Part shown: positions 17,149 to 25,440 of the stretch, piece by piece
Position numbering within the stretch: position 1 is the stretch's first letter
Layout of the letters: each line of letters starts with the position of its first letter
DNA from: Erythrobacter dokdonensis DSW-74
GTDB lineage: Bacteria; Pseudomonadota; Alphaproteobacteria; Sphingomonadales; Sphingomonadaceae
Length of the DNA stretch: 64,000 nucleotides
Reading direction: 5' to 3'
Assembly (NCBI RefSeq): GCF_001677335.1
Contig: NZ_LZYB01000004.1
Span: forward strand, 248,001 to 312,000
Translations under genes and position numbers: made by a program
The notes under the pieces: generated by a model
What the model was told of the DNA's origin: nothing
The model's input: the letters and a program-made list of their open reading frames with translations, nothing else
The model's database searches: none

Positions 17149-17183
17149 GAAAAACGAAAAAGCGCCCGGAAATCCGGACGCTT
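17149..17183 (-). terminator. Rho-independent terminator of rpmB
   Basis: Read on the minus strand, an 11-base arm AAGCGTCCGGA pairs with TCCGGGCGCTT (one mismatch) around a 2-base TT centre, and is followed directly by TTTTTCGTTTTTCC. It is the clearest intrinsic terminator in the window and sits 34 bases after the rpmB stop. It may also slow the convergent transcript. Confidence 0.85.
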
Positions 17184-17216
17184 CATCGCAACGCCTGTCC
17201 CGGGGGACGGCGCGAA

Positions 17217-17504
17217 TCAGGCTGCAGTCTGCGCCTTGATCAGTTCGCGCTTCACCTTAAGCGCATTGGCCGAAAGCTTGTCGTCGCTGGTCTTGAGCAG
17301 CCAGTTGTCGAGCCCGCCATTGTGCTCCACCGAACGCAGGCCGTGGGTCGACACGCGGAACTTGAAGCTGCGGTCGAGCTTTTCGCTCATCAGCGTGACG
17401 TTCTGCAGGTTGGGCAGGAACACGCGCTTGGTCTTGTTGTTGGCGTGGCTCACGTTGTGGCCGACCTGGCGGCCCTTGCCGGTCAGTTCGCAGATGCGCG
17501 ACAT
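17217..17504 (-). CDS. rpmB: 50S ribosomal protein L28
   Basis: L28 is a small protein of the large ribosomal subunit. The 95-residue sequence [34 protein letters not shown].. is an unmistakable long-form alphaproteobacterial L28. The Cys-poor N terminus has only one cysteine, so it is a zinc-independent type. The gene has its own sigma70-like promoter and an intrinsic terminator and so is transcribed alone. Confidence 0.98.
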   Translation of the reverse strand: MSRICELTGKGRQVGHNVSHANNKTKRVFLPNLQNVTLMSEKLDRSFKFRVSTHGLRSVEHNGGLDNWLLKTSDDKLSANALKVKRELIKAQTAA

Positions 17505-17552
17505 GGTGTGTCTCTTCCAGTAAAAAATCGGGTCTAAGCCGGGAAAGCGGCG

Positions 17553-17581
17553 CGCATAACGGGCAAGGGGCGAATCGTCAA
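17553..17581 (-). promoter_or_regulatory. Sigma70-type promoter of rpmB
   Basis: On the minus strand TTGACG (17576-17581) and TATGCG (17553-17558) are 17 bases apart and would start transcription near 17545, about 40 bases before the rpmB ATG. It is a good match for a housekeeping promoter of a ribosomal protein gene. Confidence 0.55.
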
Positions 17582-17622
17582 GCAAGTTGCGCCGTTCCCT
17601 CGCCCGGAGTAGCGCGGCGGGC

Positions 17623-18078
17623 ATGACCCACTGGCCGCTTCCCCTGCCGATGCACCGCGCGCTGGCCGCCGCGAAGGCCGCGGCTGGGCTGGGCGAAGTG
17701 CCGATCGGGGCGGTGATCGTCAAGCACGGACAAGTGATCGCCGAGGCGCATAATGCCCCGCGCACGGATCACGATCCCACCGCCCATGCCGAAATCCTCG
17801 CGATCCGCCGCGCAGCGCAGGCGCTGGGCGATGAACGCCTGACCGAGTGCGAGCTGTGGGTCACGCTGGAACCCTGCGCGATGTGCGCGGGCGCGATTGT
17901 CCATGCCCGCATCGCCCGGCTCTATTACGCGGCGAGCGACCCCAAGGGCGGCGCGGTGGAACACGGGGCACGGGTGTTCGAGCAGCCCCAGTGTCTCCAC
18001 CGTCCCGAAGTCTATGCCGGCATCGGCGAGGCACAAGCGGCGGAATTGCTGCGCGCCTTCTTCCGCGAGCGGCGATAG
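17623..18078 (+). CDS. tadA: tRNA-specific adenosine deaminase
   Basis: TadA converts adenosine 34 of tRNA-Arg(ACG) to inosine. The 151-residue protein has the deaminase zinc site: HAE near residue 55 (with catalytic Glu) and PCAMC near residue 86, with [17 protein letters not shown] intact, followed by [10 protein letters not shown]. The ATG at 17623 is chosen because the 12 residues upstream are basic and not family-like. It is divergent from rpmB and ends 7 bases from a convergent gene. Confidence 0.95.
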   Translation: MTHWPLPLPMHRALAAAKAAAGLGEVPIGAVIVKHGQVIAEAHNAPRTDHDPTAHAEILAIRRAAQALGDERLTECELWVTLEPCAMCAGAIVHARIARLYYAASDPKGGAVEHGARVFEQPQCLHRPEVYAGIGEAQAAELLRAFFRERR

Positions 18079-18085
18079 GGCGCGG

Positions 18086-18832
18086 CTACCCCCGCAGCCA
18101 CGCCAGCGCGGCCGTTTCCTCGCCTGCATCGAAGCTGCGCACCTGCGGTTTGACCAGCGCGCCGAAGCTGTCCGCCATCTGCCGCAGCCAGCCCGGCCCG
18201 CCTACCAGCGCGTAGCGATCGAGCCGCCCGAGCAATTCGAGCTTGCCCTGCATCACATGGGTGCTGAGCGCGGCATCGGGATCGAAGCCGTGCCACTTGC
18301 GCACCACCACCATCAGCCGCCGCGCACCGGTGATATCGAGCCGCGCGCGCACCAGATCGAGCGCGTTCTCGGATTCGGCGCGATCAAGCCGTCCGGTCAG
18401 CTCGATCACGACCACATCCGCCCCTTCGTCGCGGGCGCTTACGGCCCCGGCATGGGCGCGTTCGCTTTCCTCCAGCACCCAGGCGCGCGCGGCCCCGGCC
18501 TCGTCGGCGTCATAGACGGCATAGACCACGCCCGGCAGCAGCGCGCTTTCAAGCCGCGCCATGGTCCGGATCCATTCCTCGTCGGAGACCAGCGCGATAC
18601 GGTCGAGGCGGTAGAGCCATTGCATCAGCGCGGGGATGTGAGCGAGTTCCTCGGCCACGGCGCTCCACGAAAAGCCCGCCATCGAGACCATGTCGATCAG
18701 GATGTTTCCGCCTTCCCCGGCTTCGTTCTGTGCCTGTGCGAAGGCGACGAACTTGGCCGTGTCGTCCGGTGTGATCTGGCCATAGACGAGCATCTGGTGG
18801 GCCCTGGGGCCAATGCGTTCGATATCGATCAT
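18086..18832 (-). CDS. Tandem SpoIIAA-like (STAS-fold) domain protein
   Basis: The 248-residue soluble protein appears to hold two copies of the SpoIIAA-like domain, roughly residues 1-120 and 130-246. The first copy has YGQITPDDTAKFVAFAQ, ILIDMVSMAGFSW and MQWLYRLDRIALVSDEEWI. The second has IELTGRLDRAESENALDLV, RLMVVVRKWHGFDPDAAL and LDRYALVGGPGWLRQM. Members bind lipids or partner proteins and have no established enzymatic role. A GGAGG ribosome-binding site supports ATG 18832. It is downstream of the enoyl-CoA hydratase gene on the same strand after 64 bases. Confidence 0.8.
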   Translation of the reverse strand: MIDIERIGPRAHQMLVYGQITPDDTAKFVAFAQAQNEAGEGGNILIDMVSMAGFSWSAVAEELAHIPALMQWLYRLDRIALVSDEEWIRTMARLESALLPGVVYAVYDADEAGAARAWVLEESERAHAGAVSARDEGADVVVIELTGRLDRAESENALDLVRARLDITGARRLMVVVRKWHGFDPDAALSTHVMQGKLELLGRLDRYALVGGPGWLRQMADSFGALVKPQVRSFDAGEETAALAWLRG

Positions 18833-18896
18833 GTCATTCCCTCCTGCCCCAGCGCGGCGGAGTTTACGCCTTTCGGCGCCCGAACGCCACCGTGGG

Positions 18897-19694
18897 CTAC
18901 CGCTGCCCGTCCGCCTTCTGGCGCCCGCGTTCCTGCACGGCGGCGCGGCGGGCCTCGACCTCTTCCGGAGCGACGGCGGAATTGGCGGCGCTCGACCGCT
19001 CCGCCTCCAGCGCCAGCCCCTCGCCGAAGCTGGCGGCGTATCCATCGTCGATCAGGCGCTTGTAGAGGCTGAGGAAGGCCGGATCGATTCCCGCCATGTC
19101 GCTGGCGAGGCGACGCGCGAGCGGCAGCAGTTCCGCGGGTGCGACGACATGGTTGACCAGCCCCCATGCGTGGGCGGTGGCGGCATCGAGAAAATTGCCG
19201 GTGAAGGCGAGTTCCTTCGCACGGCTGATGCCGATCATGCGGCTGAGTTTCTGCGACAGCCCCCAGCCCGGCACGATCCCGACCCGTGCATGGGTATCAG
19301 CAAAGCGGGCGTTGGTGCTGGCGACCAGCACGTCGCAGGCGAGCGCGACTTCGAACCCGCCGGTGATCGCCACCCCGTTGATGGCACCGATCACGGGCTT
19401 GCGGCACAGTTCGATCGCCTTGACCGGATTGTCGGCCGGGTCGGTGGCATTGGCGCTGCCGAGCGCGCCCTCCTCGCTGCCCAGCTCCTTGAGGTCCAGT
19501 CCCGCGGTGAAGGCGCGTTCGCCTGCACCGGTCAGGATGACCGCGCGCACAGTCTCGTCGGCGTCCACCGCGCGCATGACCTCGGCCAGGCGCTTCCTCA
19601 GCGCGCGGTTGAGCGCGTTCATCGCCTGCGGGCGGTTCAAGGTGACAGTGGCGATGCCGTCCGCCACCTCCAGCAGGATCACATCATCCGACAT
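18897..19694 (-). CDS. Enoyl-CoA hydratase/isomerase family protein
   Basis: The 265-residue crotonase-fold protein carries AFTAGLDLKELG and the second oxyanion-hole segment INGVAITGGFEVALACD. One catalytic glutamate is likely in GGFEVALACD, and the VGIVPGWGLSQKLSRMIG segment has no Glu at the usual second acid position (Trp-Gly instead). Either a single-acid hydratase or an isomerase is therefore possible. The substrate is unknown. Its ATG overlaps the ung stop by one base (TGATG), so the two are translationally coupled although functionally unrelated. Confidence 0.88.
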   Translation of the reverse strand: MSDDVILLEVADGIATVTLNRPQAMNALNRALRKRLAEVMRAVDADETVRAVILTGAGERAFTAGLDLKELGSEEGALGSANATDPADNPVKAIELCRKPVIGAINGVAITGGFEVALACDVLVASTNARFADTHARVGIVPGWGLSQKLSRMIGISRAKELAFTGNFLDAATAHAWGLVNHVVAPAELLPLARRLASDMAGIDPAFLSLYKRLIDDGYAASFGEGLALEAERSSAANSAVAPEEVEARRAAVQERGRQKADGQR

Positions 19695-20380
19695 CACAAA
19701 CTCCAGTCGATCGCACCGCGCCCGTTGGCTTCGAGAAAGGCGTTGGCCTGGCTGAACGGGCGCGAGCCGAAGAAGCCGTTATGGGCCGAAAGCGGGCTGG
19801 GGTGGGCCGAGGTCAGCACCAGATGCACCGAATTGCGCACCAGAGCCGGGACGCGGCCCGCCTTTTTCCGGGCGTGACTGCCCCACAGGATGAAGACGGT
19901 CGGCACGTCCCGCTCCGCCACGGCGGCAACGCAGGCATCGGTGATCGCGTCCCATCCGCGTCCCGCATGGCTGCCAGCCTGTCCCGCCTCGACCGTCAGC
20001 GTGTTGTTGAGCAGCAGCACGCCCTGCCGCGCCCATTTCGACAGGTCGCCGGTCGCCGCGCGCGGCAGGCCGAGGTCGCTTTCGAGCTCCTTGTAGATAT
20101 TCACGAGGCTGGGCGGCACCTTCACCCCGTCCTGCACCGAGAAGGCGAGGCCATGCGCCTGCCCCGCACCGTGATAGGGATCCTGCCCGAGGATCACGCA
20201 GCGCACCTCCTCCAGCGGGGTCAGGGCGAGAGCGGCGAGGCGCGTTCCGCGCGGCGGATAGACCTGCTTTCCGGCGGCTTCCTCGGCCTTCAGCCAGCCG
20301 CCCAGCCGCCGTGCCTCCGGTGTCGCAAGCGCGGGCTCGAGCGCGGGGCGCCAGCTTTCCGGGATGGTTTCGGCTGCCAT
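19694..20380 (-). CDS. ung: Uracil-DNA glycosylase
   Basis: Ung removes uracil from DNA. The 228-residue protein is a family 1 enzyme: GQDPYHGAGQAHGLAFSV with the catalytic aspartate near residue 66, LLLNNTLTVEAGQAGSHAGRGW, and the HPSPLSAHNGFFGSRPFS segment with the catalytic histidine. It heads a minus-strand transcript with the enoyl-CoA hydratase. No LexA-type box is visible upstream. Confidence 0.97.
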   Translation of the reverse strand: MAAETIPESWRPALEPALATPEARRLGGWLKAEEAAGKQVYPPRGTRLAALALTPLEEVRCVILGQDPYHGAGQAHGLAFSVQDGVKVPPSLVNIYKELESDLGLPRAATGDLSKWARQGVLLLNNTLTVEAGQAGSHAGRGWDAITDACVAAVAERDVPTVFILWGSHARKKAGRVPALVRNSVHLVLTSAHPSPLSAHNGFFGSRPFSQANAFLEANGRGAIDWSL

Positions 20381-20460
20381 GAGCCCAACCTATACCCCGC
20401 GTCCGGTTCAAGGCGAAACTGCCCTTCCCCTCTTTCCCCAATCGGCGTAGGGCAAACGCC

Positions 20461-21081
20461 ATGGCTGTGCATTTTCACGAGGAAGACCTGCCCGACGGCG
20501 TGCTCGCCGGAAGCGGCGCGATTGCGGTGGATACCGAGACCATGGGCCTCGTCACCCCGCGTGACCGGCTATGCGTGGTGCAATTGTCCGACGGTTCTGG
20601 CGACGAGCACCTTGTGCGCTTCGGCCCTGGCAGCAGTTACGACGCGCCCAACCTCAAGGCGGTGCTGGGCGACCCTTCGCGGCTCAAGCTCTATCACTTC
20701 GCGCGCTTCGATCTGGCGGCGCTCCAGCACTATCTCGGCGTGATGGCCGCGCCGGTGTTCTGCACCAAGATCGCCAGCCGCCTCACCCGCACCTATACCG
20801 ACCGGCATGGCCTCAAGAACCTCGTCGAGGAACTGCTCGGCGAAAGCCTGTCGAAGCAGCAGCAATCGAGCGACTGGGGCGGGCCGGTACTGTCCGAGGC
20901 ACAGCGCGACTACGCCGCCAGCGACGTGCGGTTTCTTCACCGCCTGCAGGCCGAACTGGCCGTGCGGCTCGAACGCGAGGGACGGATGCATCTGGCGCAA
21001 GCCTGTTTCGACTTCCTCCCGGCACGCGCACAGCTTGATCTCGCGGGCTGGCCCGAAGCCGATATCTTCGCCCACGCCTAG
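20461..21081 (+). CDS. Ribonuclease D-like 3'-5' exonuclease
   Basis: The 206-residue protein is the short, single-domain RNase D type seen in alphaproteobacteria, lacking the HRDC domains of long RNase D. The DEDD-superfamily motifs are visible: AVDTETMGL (Asp and Glu of Exo I), LYHFARFDLAAL (Exo II) and YAASDVRFLHRLQ (Exo III). It trims 3' ends of structured RNAs. It leads directly into lptC (17 bases) and lptA, a conserved arrangement in the group. Confidence 0.93.
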   Translation: MAVHFHEEDLPDGVLAGSGAIAVDTETMGLVTPRDRLCVVQLSDGSGDEHLVRFGPGSSYDAPNLKAVLGDPSRLKLYHFARFDLAALQHYLGVMAAPVFCTKIASRLTRTYTDRHGLKNLVEELLGESLSKQQQSSDWGGPVLSEAQRDYAASDVRFLHRLQAELAVRLEREGRMHLAQACFDFLPARAQLDLAGWPEADIFAHA

Positions 21082-21098
21082 CCGCAGACGCCCGCGCC

Positions 21099-21767
21099 AT
21101 GGTTACCAGCCATACCCGGATCGAGACCAGCGAGGCCCGCGCCCTCAGGAGCAGGCGCCAGCATTTCGCCGCGCCCGGCGGATCGCACGACCGGCTGGTG
21201 GGCTTTCTTGCCCGCGCGCTGCCGGTGCTGGTGGGGATTGTCGCGGCGCTGATGGTGATCACGCCCCTGTCCCCGCGCGGCGAGGTCAGCTTTCTGCTCG
21301 ACCGCAACAAGGTCGCGCTGATCGACGAGCGGTTGTCGGTCGACAATGCCATGTATCGCGGACGCGACGACAAGGGCCGCCCGTTCTCCCTGATGGCTGG
21401 CGAGGCGGTGCAGCGTTCGGGTATCGAAGGACTGGTGCGCATGCGCGATCTGGTCGCCCAGATGGTGCTGGCCGATGGTCCCGCCCGCCTCAGCGCCGGC
21501 GGCGGGACCTATGACATCGAGGCCGAGACCGTCGCGGTCGACGGCCCTGTGCGGCTGACCGCGAACGACGGGTACAGCATGGTCGCGCAGGGGGTCTCGG
21601 TCGATCTCAAGGCGCGGCTGATGCGCGGCGATCAAGGCGTGTCGGGCGAGGTTCCGGCCGGCACATTCTCCGCCCGCGCCATGCGCGCCGACCTGAGCGC
21701 GCGCACGCTGACGCTTGAAGGCGATGCGCGCCTCACCATGACCCCGGGACAATTGAGGAAGCCGTGA
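21099..21767 (+). CDS. lptC: LPS export ABC transporter periplasmic protein LptC
   Basis: LptC is the bitopic inner-membrane component that takes LPS from LptBFG and passes it to LptA. The 222-residue protein has one membrane segment (ALPVLVGIVAALMVITPL, about residues 38-55) and a periplasmic beta-jellyroll-like region with repeated short strands. It overlaps lptA by one base (TGATG) and follows the RNase D gene by 17 bases. Sequence identity within the family is low, so the assignment leans on topology and the neighbour lptA. Confidence 0.9.
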   Translation: MVTSHTRIETSEARALRSRRQHFAAPGGSHDRLVGFLARALPVLVGIVAALMVITPLSPRGEVSFLLDRNKVALIDERLSVDNAMYRGRDDKGRPFSLMAGEAVQRSGIEGLVRMRDLVAQMVLADGPARLSAGGGTYDIEAETVAVDGPVRLTANDGYSMVAQGVSVDLKARLMRGDQGVSGEVPAGTFSARAMRADLSARTLTLEGDARLTMTPGQLRKP

Positions 21768-22339
21768 TGCCCCACCCCAACGCCCGCCGCTCTCTGCGCC
21801 GGATCGCCCTTGTCTGGGGCATCGGCGGCCTTGCCATCGGCACCGCGCTGGCGGGCAGCATGGCGCTCAACGCGCAGGGCATCGCCGCGCACGATTCGCG
21901 CGCGCCGGTGGATGTCGCCGCCGACCGGATCGAGCTTCAGGACCGGGAGAACCGCGTGGTCTTTTCCGGCGGGGTCAGTGTCACCCAGGCCGGTCTCAAC
22001 ATCCGTTCCGCGCGGATGCTGATCAATTATACCGACGCCGACGGGCTCGAAATCCAGCGCATCACCGCGACCGGCGGCGTCACTGTCACCCGCGGTGACG
22101 AAAGCGCCAGCGGCGAGAACGCAATCTATGATTTCAACCGCCGGATCATCACCATGGCGGGCAATGTCCGACTGCGCCGCGGCAACGACATCCTCAATGG
22201 CGGACGGTTGGTGATCGACCTCGAAAGCGGATTGTCGAGCGTCGACGGCAGTGCTGCGGGAGCCCCGGCCGGCACACCGGCTGCAGGCCGGGTCACCGGC
22301 ACCTTCACCGTGCCCCAGCGCGACAAGCAGCAGCCCTGA
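21767..22339 (+). CDS. lptA: LPS transport periplasmic protein LptA
   Basis: The 190-residue OstA-like protein forms the periplasmic bridge for LPS. A signal peptide (ALVWGIGGLAIGTALAGSMALNAQG) is followed by DRIELQDRENRVVFSGGVSVTQAGLNIRSARMLI and ITATGGVTVTRGDESASGENAIYDFNRRIITMAGNVRLRRGNDILNGGRLVIDLESG, the repeated beta pattern of the family. ATG 21767 is taken over the GTG three bases earlier. No lptB or rpoN gene follows, as they do in many relatives; instead a convergent sugar transferase gene lies 14 bases away. Confidence 0.94.
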   Translation: MPHPNARRSLRRIALVWGIGGLAIGTALAGSMALNAQGIAAHDSRAPVDVAADRIELQDRENRVVFSGGVSVTQAGLNIRSARMLINYTDADGLEIQRITATGGVTVTRGDESASGENAIYDFNRRIITMAGNVRLRRGNDILNGGRLVIDLESGLSSVDGSAAGAPAGTPAAGRVTGTFTVPQRDKQQP

Positions 22340-22353
22340 AACAGGGGCGGCGC

Positions 22354-23757
22354 CTAGTAGGCGTTCTTGTGCCGCAGCACCATCGCGGTCTTGAGCACGA
22401 TCTCGATATCGCGCACCAGTGACCACTTGGCGATATATTCGAGATCGGACTGCAGCCGGTCGGTCAGGTCCTTCTCCTGTTCGGTCGCACCGCGGTGACC
22501 GCGCACCTGGGCAAGTCCGGTCAGCCCCGGCTTGAGGCAGTGGCGTTGCCAGTACTTGCGGTCGACTTCCCAGAAAAACTTGTTGTTCGCCTGGCTCCCG
22601 AGCGCGTGGGGGCGCGGGCCGACGATCGACATGTCGCCCTTCAGCACGTTGAGCAGCTGCGGCAGCTCGTCGATGCTGGTGCGCCGGATGAAGGCGCCGA
22701 CGCGGGTAATCCTGTCGTCGTCGCGCGCGGTCGAACGTGCGCCATTATGGTCGAGTTTCTCCTCGCGCATCGACCGGAACTTGAACATGTCGAAGAACTG
22801 GTTGCCGCGTCCCAGGCGCCGCTGCACGAACAGCACCTGCCCGCCATCCTCGAGCTTGATCGCCAGGGCCACGGCGAGCAGCAGCGGCGACAGCACCAGC
22901 AGGCTGATTCCGGCCACCGCGATGTCGAAGGCGCGCTTGATGATCCGCGACCGCAGGCCGAGCGGCCCGGTCGAGATGACGAGGGTGGTGCGATCCAGCG
23001 CATCGTAGTGATTCACCCCGACCGCGCCGAGGCTGTGCGCCGGCTCACTGACGATTTCGCCATAGACGCCCGCTGACTTGAGCAGGAAGGCCCATTCCTC
23101 GCGCCGTTCGCGCGGACAGCTCACCACCACATGGTCCTGGTTGCGCAGCAGCTTGCCCAGCCGGTCGAGCATGAAGGGGTCGTGGCTTCCGGGATCGAGG
23201 TTGAAATGCCGCGCCGAAATCGACACGGCATCGGGGCTCGGGAAGCCTGATCCGCCATCCTCGATCACCAGCCGGTTGGTGATGCGCCCGTTCCAGCGCT
23301 TGCGGATCAGCAGTGCCATAGCCCGCCGCAGCGCCACCATGGACAGGGCCGAGAACATCAGCCCGAGCGTGACCGCAACACGCGAGAAATCATCGTTCGA
23401 CTTGGCGTAGAAGGCGACAAAATTGACGAGGCCCGCGGTGATGGCGAGCGCGATCAGCGCCTTGCGCGCGGCAAATGTCCAGCTCGACAGGGCTTTCAGG
23501 CCATAGGAGCCATTGTACAGTGCGATGGTATAAAACACCGGCAGCATCGCCTGCGCCGCGAGCATCGTGCGCGCTTCCCACCAGCGCCCTTCCCACAACA
23601 GTGCTGCAATTGCGAAAGCCAGATTGAGCAGCACGCCATCGGCCAGCAGCATCACGGCATAGGCGCGCAGCCGCCGCCGTTCGAGCGAGGGTGCGACCTT
23701 GCTCTCGACATTCTCGAGTCTGGCCGATTCCAGTAGTTTCGGCGTGACGCGGTTCAT
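22354..23757 (-). CDS. Polyprenyl-phosphate sugar-1-phosphate transferase (exopolysaccharide initiating)
   Basis: The 467-residue protein starts repeat-unit synthesis of an exopolysaccharide or capsule by transferring a sugar-1-phosphate to undecaprenyl phosphate at the inner membrane. The N-terminal half has about four membrane segments (residues 30-150) and a CoA-binding-like region. The C-terminal half is the bacterial sugar transferase domain (about 270-460): KRAFDIAVAGISLLVLSPLL, FVQRRLGRGNQFFDMFKFRSM, RRTSIDELPQLLNVLKGDMSIVGPRP and KPGLTGLAQVRG. No other polysaccharide genes are adjacent. Upstream lie two overlapping inverted repeats, candidates for a control site. Confidence 0.92.
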   Translation of the reverse strand: MNRVTPKLLESARLENVESKVAPSLERRRLRAYAVMLLADGVLLNLAFAIAALLWEGRWWEARTMLAAQAMLPVFYTIALYNGSYGLKALSSWTFAARKALIALAITAGLVNFVAFYAKSNDDFSRVAVTLGLMFSALSMVALRRAMALLIRKRWNGRITNRLVIEDGGSGFPSPDAVSISARHFNLDPGSHDPFMLDRLGKLLRNQDHVVVSCPRERREEWAFLLKSAGVYGEIVSEPAHSLGAVGVNHYDALDRTTLVISTGPLGLRSRIIKRAFDIAVAGISLLVLSPLLLAVALAIKLEDGGQVLFVQRRLGRGNQFFDMFKFRSMREEKLDHNGARSTARDDDRITRVGAFIRRTSIDELPQLLNVLKGDMSIVGPRPHALGSQANNKFFWEVDRKYWQRHCLKPGLTGLAQVRGHRGATEQEKDLTDRLQSDLEYIAKWSLVRDIEIVLKTAMVLRHKNAY

Positions 23758-23790
23758 TCGAAGCTTCCCCTAGGGCGCGACCCTCAAGAG

Positions 23791-23830
23791 GCGTTGCCTG
23801 TAACGCAACCATAGGTACGTAATGTTACAG
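23791..23830. promoter_or_regulatory. Nested inverted repeats upstream of the sugar transferase gene
   Basis: A compact palindrome GCGTT-GCCTGT-AACGC lies at 23791-23806. A second inverted repeat, CTGTAAC (23798-23804) with GTTACAG (23824-23830), shares its bases and has a 19-base spacer. They lie 34-73 bases before the transferase start and could be operator half-sites or an RNA hairpin. No regulator is identified. Confidence 0.35.
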
Positions 23831-23878
23831 AGGGAAGGGGCATTTGGTCGACTGCGAATTGCAGCTTGTCACATTTTG

Positions 23879-24943
23879 CTACCGTTTCGCGGCGTATCGA
23901 GCGATTTCCGCCAGTTCCTGCGCAAGCAGAAGCTCGGCTGTCTGGCTATTGGCCAGCAGGGTGCGGTGCAGCATGGTGAGGCGGGGAATCAGCCGGTCCA
24001 GCCGTGTCTCGCGCGCTCCGCGTGCCGCGGGCTGCCGCCAGCGTTCGAACTGCTGGCGGATGTCGCGCTTCTCCTTGAAGAAAATTCCCAGCCGCGCCTC
24101 GCTGCCCTTGTCGAGCCGGTCGAAGGAACCGCGTGTGCCGAGGTGCGCCATGATATTCGCCAGCTGGGCTGCGCGCCGTTCCAGCGCCAGCGCGAGGCCG
24201 ACCGGGTTCAGCCCCAGCTCGCGCATGCGCCGGATCTCGCCCGCGATCCTGCCCGTCTCTCCGCCGAGCACGGCGTTGACGAGCGGTGCAAACCCGTCCT
24301 CCTCGGTTGCCGCTCCGATCGCCGCATGATCCTCGGCGCTGGCCGATCTGGGCGATTGCGGGTCGGCATCGCAGTAGAGCGCCAGCTTGGTCACCTCCGA
24401 CTGGGCCAGCCTTATGTCGAGCCCCGCCGCGCGCGCGATGCGTTCGGCCAGATCCCCGCCCAGCCTCAGGCCTGCGACATCGGCCATGCCCCTGACCGCG
24501 GCCGCGACCGCGGCGAGATCGGGCGGATAGAACATCGCCACCAGCGCGTCCTTGCGCTTTTCCAGCAGCTTGGCAGTGCGTGACTTGTCGGTGGCGGAGG
24601 TGGCGACGACGATCACCGGTGCAGCCTCGCCCGCGCCTGCTTCGCCGGTCTGGATCAGAACCTCCAGCGCATCATGCGCCTCCTCGCCGGTGGCGCGCAC
24701 GAAGATGTGGCGCTTGCCGCCGAACAATGAGGTCGAACGCGCCTCGTCGCCCAGCAGCGCGGGGTCGCGTTTCAGGTCGGCGCCGGACAGCTCGATCCGC
24801 TCGCCGGCATCGGGCAGCGCCTCGGCAATGCGGTTTGCGGCCGCGTTGGCTCCGGCCTCGTCGGGGCCGCAGAAGAAGAAGATCCGCGCCGACAGCGCTC
24901 CGGAGGGCAGGCCGCGCGCGAAATCGCTGTTCTTCGCCTTCAT
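23879..24943 (-). CDS. holA: DNA polymerase III subunit delta
   Basis: HolA opens the beta clamp as part of the clamp loader. The 354-residue protein has the N-terminal delta domain (IFFFCGPDEAGANAAANRI), a central SATDKSRTAKLLEKRKDALVAMFYPP part and the helical C-terminal collar (LNPVGLALALERRAAQLANIMAHLG). It is the last gene of DUF3576-leuS-lptE-holA, with a four-base overlap to lptE. The gene order leuS-lptE-holA is widespread in proteobacteria and supports the call. Confidence 0.95.
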   Translation of the reverse strand: MKAKNSDFARGLPSGALSARIFFFCGPDEAGANAAANRIAEALPDAGERIELSGADLKRDPALLGDEARSTSLFGGKRHIFVRATGEEAHDALEVLIQTGEAGAGEAAPVIVVATSATDKSRTAKLLEKRKDALVAMFYPPDLAAVAAAVRGMADVAGLRLGGDLAERIARAAGLDIRLAQSEVTKLALYCDADPQSPRSASAEDHAAIGAATEEDGFAPLVNAVLGGETGRIAGEIRRMRELGLNPVGLALALERRAAQLANIMAHLGTRGSFDRLDKGSEARLGIFFKEKRDIRQQFERWRQPAARGARETRLDRLIPRLTMLHRTLLANSQTAELLLAQELAEIARYAAKR

Positions 24944-25440
24944 GGGGCCGTGGCGGCGCGCGCCCGCAGCGCCAGCGAAACCTGGGTCGCCATCTGCTCG
25001 GCCACTTCCCGGGCGAGGTTTTCGAGCGCCTTCTGCTCGGCCGCGATGGTGGCATATTCCGAACTGACCACGTCGATCCCCGCGTCCGAGCCCGCGGTCG
25101 CATCGAGCAGGATCTCTCCGCTCGCCGCGTCGACCAGCTGGTAGCGCGCGCGCAGGATGCGGCGTTCGCGGCTGATGGTATCGTCGTTGAGCACACCGAG
25201 GGCTTCCAGCGAATCGTCGAGCCGCACATCGAGCCGGTAGGCTGCAGCGCGCTCGCCCGCGACCCCGAAGCGGTTCTGCAATTCGTTGCGGACCAGCCAG
25301 CCGCCCTGCCCCGGGATCGCCGGCACCTCGACCGCCGCGAGGCCCTGCGCGACCCCGGCCGAACCCCCGCCCGCATACATCGGCGAGAGGCCGCAGGCGG
25401 AAAGGGCGAGCAGGGCAGCGAGGGCGAAAGCAGAGCGCAT
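24940..25440 (-). CDS. lptE: LPS assembly lipoprotein LptE
   Basis: LptE is the outer-membrane lipoprotein plug of the LptD translocon. The 166-residue protein has a lipobox (LSAC, cysteine near residue 16) followed by GLSPMYAGG, a hallmark of the alphaproteobacterial family, and an alpha/beta sandwich pattern ending in helix IAAEQKALENLAREVAEQMATQVSLAL. It overlaps leuS by about one codon and holA by four bases. Confidence 0.93.
   Translation of the reverse strand: MRSAFALAALLALSACGLSPMYAGGGSAGVAQGLAAVEVPAIPGQGGWLVRNELQNRFGVAGERAAAYRLDVRLDDSLEALGVLNDDTISRERRILRARYQLVDAASGEILLDATAGSDAGIDVVSSEYATIAAEQKALENLAREVAEQMATQVSLALRARAATAP

Noticed and set aside
20381..20460. Possible SOS box ahead of ung
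   Set aside because: Only a single GTTC-like half is present and the spacing does not fit N7.
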